A stretch of 64,000 nucleotides of DNA. Origin: Scolanthus callimorphus. Its lineage: Eukaryota; Cnidaria; Anthozoa; Actiniaria; Edwardsiidae. Under the pieces are notes generated by a model. It was given only the letters and a program-made list of their open reading frames with translations. It was not told the DNA's origin and searched no databases. Each line of letters begins with the position of its first letter. Within the stretch, counting starts at the first letter, position 1. The stretch is taken from NCBI GenBank assembly GCA_033964015.1, contig CM066918.1, positions 29,285,387 through 29,349,386 of the forward strand, read 5' to 3'. Made by a program: the position numbers and the translations under genes. Below, in pieces: positions 57,148 through 64,000 of the stretch.

Positions 57148-60100
57148 CTATAACGAAAGAAATCATTTAAGTTAAAGAATGAACAGAGCAGGAAAGACAC
57201 TCGGCAAGCTAGAAAGGGTTCCTTTGTTCAACCGCTTGACAGATTCTGGGAGGCCAGCTGTGGCAAAATAAAGGGGCACGCGTTTGGAACGAGAATGAGA
57301 AGTGATTTAGCATCTTTGCAGGCATCGAGATCATATATGCGGTTGGTTAATCAAATCATTGGTGTTTGTAGAGCCAACTGTTTACAAAATTTGGTTGGAA
57401 TTCAGCTGATTCGCCTCTCCAAATAATGTTTTAGCCAGTCTGCTTTGAGGCGGTGGAGGCTGTCACACAAATCTCAGATGGCGGTCATGATCACGAACAA
57501 CCGGGGTTTTCCGCGATAAAAACACGAACCTTCCGCCAGTAAGCAAGGTTTATTTTACCGAGCGGCTAGCCCACAACATCTCTCTTTGATTATTTGCAAA
57601 TCAGTTACTGCGAGCTCATTTAGCGAAATGGTCAAAACACCCACCGAAAACTTGAGCACAGACGCCAAATGCAACTCACCAATAACGGTGCCTCCTAGCA
57701 CGTTGCCATAGTGACCGTGTTCCTCTTGTTTCTTGCCCTCCTTTATCCATGTCTCTCTGAGCGCGCGTGATGGAAGGCTGCGGACGTCCTTCTCTGATGG
57801 TCTCGCTACTTCAGGTACGCCAGAAGGAGGGGCCGAAACACTTGACTCGACCTGAAAACCATTGTAATAGGTGAGTTTGGAATTTCGTTTGGCATGTGTG
57901 AGCACATTTACTTCGTACCCGAATTGGTTAGTTGTTGAATGGGTTTCGTTTCTGATTGGCTAAATGTATTTACTTCGTCCCCTGATTAGTCAGTTGTTGA
58001 ATGGGTTTCGTTTCTGATTGGCTAAGTGCATGTACTTCGTACCCTGATTGGTTAGTTGTTGAATGGGTTCCGTTTGTGATTGGCTAAGTGTATTTACTTC
58101 GTCCCCTGATTGGTTTGTTGTTGAATGGGTTTCGTTTCTGATTGGCTAAGTGTATTTACTTCGTCCCCTGATTGGTTTGTTGTTGAATGGGTTTCGTTTC
58201 TGATTGGCTAAGTGTATTTACTTCGTCCCCTGATTAGTCAGTTGTTGAATGGGTTTCGTTTCTGATTGGCTAAGTGTATGTACTTCGTACCCTGATTGGT
58301 TAGTTGTTGAATGGGTTCCGTTTGTGATTGGCTAAGTGTATTTACTTCGTCCCCTGATTGGTTTGTTGTTGAATGGGTTTCGTTTCCGATTGGCTAAGTG
58401 TATTTACCTCGTCCCCTGATTAGTCAGTTGTTGAATGGGTTTCGTTTCTGATTGGCTAAGTGTATTTACCTCGTCCCCTGATTGGTCAGTTGTTAAATGG
58501 GTTTCGTTTCTGATTGGCTAAGTGTATTTACTCCGTAACCTGATTGATCAGTTGTTGGATTTGTTTCGTTTCTGATTGGCTAAATGTATTTACTTCATCC
58601 CCTGATTAGTCAGTTTTTGAATGGGTTTCGTTTCTGATTGGCTAAGTGTATTTACTTCGTACCCTGATTGGTCAGTTGTTGAATGGGTTTCGTTTCTGAT
58701 TGGCTAAGTGTATTTACTTTGCGTTTAGTTTTCGACGCTCATCTGAATCTGCTCTAAAGACTGGAACGCAAGCGCAGACGCAAGCACAAGTGCAAGGATA
58801 TCAAACTCATATATTTCCCTTATGTGGTTCACACTAGAACGCAAGCGCAGACGCAAGCACAAGAAAATCGAGAAGTTGCGTTCCCTTGCGCTTGTGTCTA
58901 GTGTGAATCAAGTGAACGTAAGCGCAACCAAACTAATCAATGTTGATTTTAGGCCTGCGCTTGCATCGCTATGATTCACGCTTGCCTTGCGCTTGCATCC
59001 TGTGCTTGCGCCCTGCGTTTGCGTTCCAGTAAGAACTAGCCTTAAGAGCGGAGATAAGGAATTAACCTTGTGTGAAAGCTAACGTGCTAATGAAATGGTC
59101 CCATGTGTGCTTATGAGCGTTAGCCCTAGTAAGCGGAAAAAGAGAAAAAATCTCTGACCCCGAGAGGGATTCGAACCCACGACCTCCGGAATTGTACATC
59201 CGATGCTCTACCAGCTGAGCTATCAGGTCAGACTGGGAGCAGGTCGGGGAATATTAGATGTTATGGTCGCGGTAATGAAGTGAATATATGTAGATGTTCA
59301 GGCAAGCCTGTGGCCGCGTAACACTAAGTTCAACAGAGTGGAGATAAGGAATTAACATTGTGTGAAAGCTAACATGCTAATGAAATGGCCCCATGTGTGC
59401 TTATGAAGGTTAGCCCTAGTAAGCGGAGAAAGAGAAAAAAATCTCTGCTTTCTCTACTTTAATTTCTCTTTCTCCGCTTACTAGGGTTAACGCTCATAAG
59501 CACACATGGGACCATTTCATTAGCACGTTAGCTTTCACGCAAGGTTAATTCCTTATCTCCACTCTGTTGAACTTAGTGCTACGCGGCCACAGGCTTGCCT
59601 GAACATCTTCATATATAGCCTTAAGAGCTTTCGCTCTTTTTTGCATGATTTGACATATTTGGACTAACGCCAAGCGCCATACAACTTTGCATTAGTTTCC
59701 TCAACTGCAGTGCATAATTGTGCAGTAAATTATCAACACGGACCAACGCAGTTGAGAAAGCAATCTAAGAAAAGACCTGAAAATATCGTTGAAGCCTGAA
59801 TTTTACTTCTATTATTTTTTTCAGGTCTTCCCATTTATGCGGTCGCTTAGATTGCTTTCTCTACTGCGATGATCATTTACTTCACATTTTAAGAACTCTC
59901 TGGCGACAAATACCAAACCGCCCTTGATATGTCTACAATTAATTTCATAACAAACATTTGCCGCGCATCATTTGATATATCGGTACTCTCTGTACCTGCT
60001 TCTCTGTTTGTTGTTTGTCTTGTGGCGGGTTCCCTGTGTTGGCACCGACTACGCCCGCACTTGTCGCCTCGGGTCTCAGGGAAGGAGGAAGACTATCATT

Positions 60101-63017
60101 GATAACCTGAAATTCACGATCATAATGACTCGGTTAATAACGGATTTAAGACAGCTGAAAAGGAGAAGTAAAATGAAGAATGCAGGGAGAAACAAGAAAA
60201 ATCTTAGCAGTCAATAAAAACGGGAATCCATTCCGATGTTCCCCGCTAGCAGCGCCATTTTATTCCACGATTAGAAACTGCAAAGTGTGTGTTCTTGGAA
60301 GCCCAAAAATCTTCGAAAACAAACAGAAACAGAAAAAGGTGATGCAAATACGTTTTTGACTCTTCTTAGAACTCATTTTGTTACATACGAGAGGCTTTCA
60401 TACACGTACCATGCCACAGCATGTTTTGATTTTTGCATAAGTTTATGTTTGCGGCAAATGCGGAAAATGAAAATTCCAAAAACACGTTTGATTTTGACTC
60501 TCGACAGAGAACAAACTTTATCAGCAACGTATTGCTTCAATATGATTGGTTGACAGCAGTGAACAGGGAAGCCATTCAGCAGCAAAGATATTGGCTTTAA
60601 AAAGCTGCGACAGGTTTCACGAACGAGGCATGAATAAATTTTATATGAATAAATTTTCCCTGCTAGCAGAGGTGCAAAGGTCTCTAAGGAGTTACCTCTG
60701 CTTGCAGGGAAGAATACACTTTTTAATTAATCTGTCCAAATCATTGGCCAAAACACTGGCCTTGCAAGGCCATGGAGTTGATTTGACACCTATATTTCAG
60801 TATTCCTTATATTGGGATATATTATTGTATTACATGCCACATCAAAGCTTGACTCTAAGAATATCTTGTCGCGCATCGCAAAGAGGCCTACCACAGAATC
60901 AGTACCACAAAAAATGTACATTGTTAGTTTTCGGTTTCGCAGACGAAAATCCAAAGAGCTAAACCACTGTCTTTTAAAAGTAGCGAACAAAAGCCAAGGG
61001 GAGGTTTTAATAAATAAATAATGACTGCAATGTTAGTATGACTTTGCATAGTGAAGCTAAATGTTAAATAACGGCGATTTTAATTTGGCAAACAAAATAA
61101 GCAAAAAGCTGATAATAAGTTTATGATTCGAAAGTCTAAAAATATGGCAAAGAACATAGAAATGAATATTTCGTTCGCAAAACCCCAAAAAATAACAACA
61201 GGCAAAAGTCACAATGATGAGCTGTGCTCTATATATTTTATTGAATTACTGACGACAAATGTTACCTAAACAAAGACTGCAAAATTGTAAGATTTGAGTT
61301 CCCAAGCTAATTTGAACTATTTTAGAGAATTTGGTTTCTACAGAAACATTTAATGAATCTGGGGGACCTTTGTTGCAGAGGCGAGAACTTTTTATTTTCC
61401 TTTCAACATATGGCAAATTAAGGAAAAAATACATAATATGGCAACTGAAAATGCTATGCAAAATGCGAATGTTTACAAAACAAACGAAAAAAGAAATGGC
61501 ACGGAATCTTTACCTTGACTTTTTCGTCAAATGACACTTTTCTAGCGAGTGGAGGCTTCTGGAAGGCAGATTTCCTCTCGTCAAAGCTAACAGCCCGTGT
61601 TTTTCGGGGCGAAGGCGGAGTGTTCTTGACATCTTTTTCCGGTTCCGAAGCCACTGGCTTCATTTCATGTAGCATATTTTTCCCAGCTTTTGTGATCGAG
61701 CCCGCGAGCTTGTGAATCCCGGCGGTCAGCTTTGAGCCTGAAACAAAGTACACAGAGAATCGAAAATTAGCCTTATTTGCAGCCACTATGACGCCAAGCG
61801 CGGTCTTGTAAGCACTTAAGGGGTATATGTGATGCATAATGGGTTTAGTTAAGCGTGAATATGGATCACACAGGATTTGCTATCGAGGTAATAAAGCTAT
61901 TCTGATAGCAGCTTATAGTCCACAAGGCGTTGGTTTAATTTAATTCGTGACTCTGAGTGGAGAGGAGCGCCACAAATAATCTAGGCGCGCCGCGTCATCG
62001 CCAGTTTTAAAAACCATTTAGTAGCAATACAAGGGGAACTGGGACCCTCTAGAAGGCTATTGAGGGTATACAATGGGCTAAAGTAACCTGATAATGGGTA
62101 CAGAAGGCATAGTCGTTTTAACGACCTAAACAATTATCTCATATTAACATCGTATTCTATCAACTACTCTCTGGGTTGTAATACTAAAAATGTTATATAT
62201 CTTATAACCTGTAAGACATGCGGACTACAGTACGTAGGTTCTACTAGTACCAAATTTCGTTTGCGGTTTAACAACCATAAAAGTCGCATCAATACACATA
62301 ACAATAAGAGTGCTAGCAAGCAGGAAGAAGATGATTGGATCTACAAGCATTTCAACTCTGAAGGACACAACGGAATGCAGGATGTTAGTGTTCAACTGAT
62401 AGATCGAGTTAATAGATCGGAGGACCTCCTAATCAAGGAAGGAGAGTGGGCGTACAAACTGAAGACAATAAGACCCCACGGACTAAACGAGAGTGACTTT
62501 TTTTTCAGCCAGAACCGTCAGAGACGTAATCGTTGATTTATCTCCTAGTTGTAAAGTTCTTTTTATTTATCAAGGAGTCTATTCTCTAGCGCGCGCATAT
62601 CGGTTTGTATGTAAATATTTTATAGTTTTAAGCGCACGCGACTTGTTTGATGTCGTGTATAACGGTTTGATCTTCATTCACCCTGATGAAGATCTTTTTA
62701 CAAGATCGAAATATAGGTGATCAGCAAAAAACATTGTTTATTCTTCTTTTGTGACAGTATATATAATCCAGAAGGCCTTAACGAGAGGGACTTTTTTTAT
62801 GGACATAATCGATACCGAAAATAAGTTGTTAGAACGTTATTCTTTCTTACTGCTGTAATTCTATATGCACGCGCGCAGCCGTTAGTTTGTTAGCTCGCGC
62901 AGAGTTAATGTTATGTCGTGGCACTCATTGTAACGGTCATTCACCCTGATGAAGGCTAGTTAACTAGCCGAAATATAGGTGTTTGTTTTGATATCCACTT
63001 TTCAATTATTGTTTAAT

Positions 63018-63052
<35 letters not shown>

Positions 63053-63384
63053 TGTATATATATATATATATATTTATATATACATATATACTATAATGAC
63101 ACAATGAAACGTTGCAAGTTTGCTAAAGTGCGAAGGGGGAGGGGGAGGGGGTGATAGTTTCCTTTAGCAAATACAATAAATGCCGCCCTTTCTGACCACC
63201 CGACGTAGAACTGGAGGTACAGCCTCTTTTTATTGTACCTACCAGCGTCTCCCTTGTAGATCTCAACTCTCATTGCAATGTGGTTATGCCAAGAGTGAGG
63301 CTTGAATCGTACGTAACGGGCGTTCACTGCCACCTTAAACATATTAGTGACTACACCATCAGGGTCGGTGTTCCCTTGAAATTG
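56525..63384 (-). CDS. Discoidin (F5/8C) exon spliced to a basic linker and coiled coil; 3' part of a gene
   Basis: Exons: 63384-63243, 61737-61514, 57851-57680 and 57147-56525, all GT-AG with matching phases (0/1, 1/0, 0/1, 1/stop), 387 codons in total. The first has the hallmark end of an F5/8 type C domain: FQGNTDPDGVVTN, ARYVRFKPHSWHNHI, MRVEIY. Next come a Lys-rich linker with two similar motifs (RAVSFDERK and RKVSFDEKV), a Ser/Pro segment, and a long charged helix beginning EQDKEREILQRKEEEFLEMA. The stop is at 56525. F5/8C domains usually bind glycans or lipids outside cells. Here no transmembrane segment is seen before the coiled coil, so an intracellular use or an unseen exon are both possible. 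The 5' exons lie beyond 63384, outside the window. The product is not identified further. Confidence 0.6.
57680..57851 (-). CDS. Discoidin/coiled-coil gene, penultimate exon
   Basis: The acceptor aatggttttcag precedes GTC GAG TCA and the donor GTTATTG|gtgagt is at 57680. It codes VESSVSAPPSGVPEVARPSE ... HGHYGNVLGGTVI. Confidence 0.7.
57902..58722. repeat. Intronic tandem array, 13 units of exactly 62 bp
   Basis: The landmark gattggctaa starts at 57954 and then every 62 bases to 58698 (13 occurrences, no drift in period). The unit includes tgtatttacttcgtcccctg, attggtcagttgttgaatgg and gtttcgtttct. Most units carry two ATTGG pentamers (inverted CCAAT). It lies about 50 bp from the penultimate exon of the discoidin/coiled-coil gene. 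Confidence 0.9.
58759..59030. repeat. Nested foldback around an intact CACTAGAACGCAAGCG MITE
   Basis: The outer arms gactggaacgcaagcgcaga and gcgtttgcgttccagt enclose the inner MITE at about 58823-58933. The inner copy is a related uninterrupted counterpart of 52823-53150. Confidence 0.7.
59044..59232 (-). mobile_element. tRNA-derived SINE
   Basis: On the minus strand a tRNA-like head (59229-59156) is followed by a body rich in tctttttccgcttactaggg and ending ggttaattccttatctcc. The same body without its head makes the palindromes at 7440-7785 and 59281-59618 and the fragment at 9322-9420. The element lies in an intron of the discoidin/coiled-coil gene, in the same orientation. Confidence 0.75.
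59156..59229 (-). tRNA. tRNA-like head of a SINE (pseudo-tRNA)
   Basis: The internal pol III promoter is intact: A box TAGCTCAGCTGG (59222-59211) and B box GGTTCGAATCC (59177-59167). The D arm pairs perfectly (GCTC/GAGC). The acceptor stem has about two mismatches and the anticodon loop is irregular (no clear U33 before a triplet), so it is probably not a working tRNA. Confidence 0.55.
59281..59618. repeat. Large SINE-body palindrome, arms ~160 bp
   Basis: The left arm runs from gatgttcaggcaagcctgtg through agtggagataaggaattaac to gcggagaaagag. The right arm is its complement. The loop is only about 25 bases around 59449. Confidence 0.8.
59640..61513 (-). other. Intronic DNA of the discoidin/coiled-coil gene
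   Basis: A pair of inverted blocks near 59752-59865 (gagaaagcaatctaag and cttagattgctttctc) forms a hairpin. The small plus-strand frame at 59972-60217 is listed separately. Nothing else is recognised. Confidence 0.45.
59972..60217 (+). CDS. Candidate small secreted basic peptide, 81 aa
   Basis: The frame opens MIYRYSLYLLLCLLFVLWRV, which looks like a signal peptide, and continues as a Lys/Arg-rich chain with several dibasic sites (GRRK, KRRSK). An AATAAA overlaps the stop codon. There is no known family, and it is antisense inside an intron, so chance is a real possibility. Confidence 0.15.
   Translation: MIYRYSLYLLLCLLFVLWRVPCVGTDYARTCRLGSQGRRKTIIDNLKFTIIMTRLITDLRQLKRRSKMKNAGRNKKNLSSQ
61514..61737 (-). 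CDS. Discoidin/coiled-coil gene, linker exon
   Basis: The acceptor ctttgtttcag precedes 61737 and the donor GTCAAG|gtaaag is at 61514. It enters with two bases that complete the discoidin exon's last codon. It codes SKLTAGIHKLAGSITKAGKN ... two SFDE motifs ... KVK. The helix SKLTAGIHKLAGSITKAG is amphipathic. Confidence 0.7.
62091..62536 (+). CDS. GIY-YIG endonuclease domain of a Penelope-like element (partial)
   Basis: Key residues are visible: NVIYLITCKTCGLQYVGST (the GIY-YIG-type strand pair with the CXXC of this family), then RFNNHKSRIN, the DDWIYKHF region with H, and RVNRSEDLLIKEGEWAYKLK with the catalytic-type E, ending T.RPHGLNESDFF and a stop. The frame is open upstream to about 62091 without a start, as expected for a fragment of a longer polyprotein. 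In Penelope-like elements this domain nicks target DNA for reverse transcription. Confidence 0.75.
62676..62721 (+). ncRNA. Hammerhead ribozyme, Penelope-type (copy 1)
   Basis: The core CTGATGA is at 62683-62689, stem II is GATCTT/AAGATC around TTTAC, and GAAA is at 62708-62711. The minimal stem III is UAUA with cleavage expected after the final A, and stem I is TCACC/GGTGA. All invariant core bases are present. Confidence 0.7.
62941..62982 (+). ncRNA. Hammerhead ribozyme, Penelope-type (copy 2)
   Basis: The core CTGATGA is at 62946-62952, stem II is GGCTAG/CTAGCC with a TTAA loop, GAAA is at 62970-62973, then UAUA, and stem I is CACC/GGTG. The stem II sequence differs wholly from copy 1 while pairing is kept, which is covariation-like support. 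Confidence 0.75.
63015..63090. repeat. (TA)n microsatellite
   Basis: Dinucleotide repeat with a few interruptions, directly after the Penelope-like tail. Confidence 0.9.
63243..63384 (-). CDS. Discoidin (F5/8C) C-terminal exon
   Basis: The acceptor aatttctctacag precedes 63384 and the donor GACGCTG|gtaggt is at 63243. The exon codes the last third of the domain, QFQGNTDPDGVVTNMFKVAV then NARYVRFKPHSWHNHIAMRV. It is 142 nt long, phase 0 in and phase 1 out. Confidence 0.8.
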
Positions 63385-63727
63385 CTGTAGAGAAATTCAA
63401 AACGAAATACGGTCAAACGCTAAGTAGGTGTTGAACTCCTGGCCATAATCTTATAAATGCAGCTAGTAAAGTCAGCTAGTAAATGACAACAAATAATAGT
63501 TGTAATAGTCTAAATCCGATGGATATGTTTTCCGCTATACCAAGCAATGTTATATGCAGTCGGGAATATTCCCGGCATGGCATTTATTTCGTCCACGACA
63601 TGTATAATCTGGCATCAATTTAAAAAAGTCGTCTTAAAGGCTCCTTAGAACGACGCCGATCTCCCTTCAGCGTTCACTCGTTCTATAATAGGTGCGCGCG
63701 CCTTCGGGCACGTTTTCTAAGGACTAT
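63385..63727. other. Intron start, nothing recognised
   Basis: There are no repeats or exons between the discoidin exon and the last foldback. Confidence 0.45.
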
Positions 63728-63954
63728 GGCCCCGTTCACACGTGACCGGTGCAAAACCGGACCGGTACAATTCTGGTACGGCACCGTCGCGCGTTCACAC
63801 AGGACCTGCGGTACCGGACCAATTTTGGTATGGCTAAGCCGTGTGAACACTGTTTCAAAACGTGCCAGAGTTGTACCGGTACCGTATGAACAGGCGGTAC
63901 CGTACCAGAATTGTACTGGTCCGGTTTTGTACCGGTCTCGTGTGAACGTGGTCT
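63728..63954. repeat. CCGGTAC foldback (copy 2)
   Basis: A palindrome of about 227 bp with gttcacacgtgaccggt and accggtctcgtgtgaac ends. It is related to the inner element of 9547-9941. Confidence 0.75.
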
Positions 63955-64000
63955 AAAGGGCTGAGCCCGGTCCATACACTCAATCAATCAATCAACCAGC

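Larger units (their letters stand above)
62045..62995 (+). mobile_element. Penelope-like element 3' end with tandem tails
   Basis: A GIY-YIG endonuclease frame (62091-62536) is followed by a first tail with a hammerhead ribozyme (62676-62721). A second partial tail then begins at about 62763, where NPEGLNERDFFYGHNRYR repeats the endonuclease C-terminus, with its own ribozyme (62941-62982). The reverse transcriptase is absent, so this is a 5'-truncated copy. It lies in an intron of the discoidin/coiled-coil gene, in the opposite orientation, and ends at a (TA)n run. Confidence 0.7.

Noticed and set aside
56690..57170. Plus-strand frames opposite the coiled-coil exon
   Set aside because: They are antisense shadows of the terminal exon of the discoidin/coiled-coil gene.
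57902..58722. CRISPR-like array
   Set aside because: The period is exact but there are no unique spacers; the whole 62-bp unit is repeated, and the DNA is animal.
59156..59229. A functional tRNA gene
   Set aside because: The promoter boxes are intact, but the acceptor stem has mismatches, the anticodon loop is irregular, and it is fused to a SINE body repeated elsewhere.

Overview
This is eukaryotic nuclear DNA from an animal, most likely a cnidarian and probably a stony coral. The reasons are split genes with GT-AG introns and phase-matched exons, a very dense load of short foldback and inverted-repeat elements, a Penelope-like element carrying hammerhead ribozymes, a tRNA-derived SINE, a transposon protein of a type I associate with cnidarian genomes, and animal domains (SH2, discoidin/F5-8C, battenin-like, Golgi sulfotransferase). 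The species call is inference. No bacterial operon, CRISPR array or prophage is present. Most long open frames are artefacts of simple repeats: the hexamer array at 20073-20399 and the purine minisatellites at 8341-8905 and 32160-33535.

I could assemble five protein-coding loci by matching splice sites and reading phase. From left to right they are: a battenin (CLN3)-like exon on the minus strand (4670-5105); a complete eight-exon minus-strand gene for a protein with two degenerate cyclic-nucleotide-binding domains (19345 down to 11024, poly(A) signal at 10850), carrying one apparent 1-base deletion; a plus-strand galactose-3-O-sulfotransferase-like gene (24338-36738) broken by several 1-base frameshifts and called a probable pseudogene; a plus-strand small SH2-domain gene (about 46089-50820) whose SH2 lacks the phosphotyrosine-binding arginine; and the 3' part of a minus-strand gene in which a discoidin exon is spliced to a basic linker and a coiled coil (63384 down to 56525). 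A two-exon fragment at 3509-3773 may be a decayed MAM-like domain.

The rest is mobile or repetitive DNA. There is a 3.5-kb terminal-inverted-repeat transposon with a broken protein gene (25147-28665), two Penelope-like remnants (37535-38077 and 62045-62995), several MITE families with visible target-site duplications, nested foldbacks, a strictly 62-bp-periodic intronic array of 13 units (57902-58722), a tRNA-SINE with intact pol III boxes (59044-59232) and a large SINE palindrome beside it. The strongest unusual signals are the two hammerhead ribozymes near 62.7 and 62.96 kb, the divergent SH2, the discoidin/coiled-coil architecture, the perfectly phased 62-bp array, and a foldback that landed inside another MITE leaving an 11-bp target duplication, with a related uninterrupted copy elsewhere in the window.
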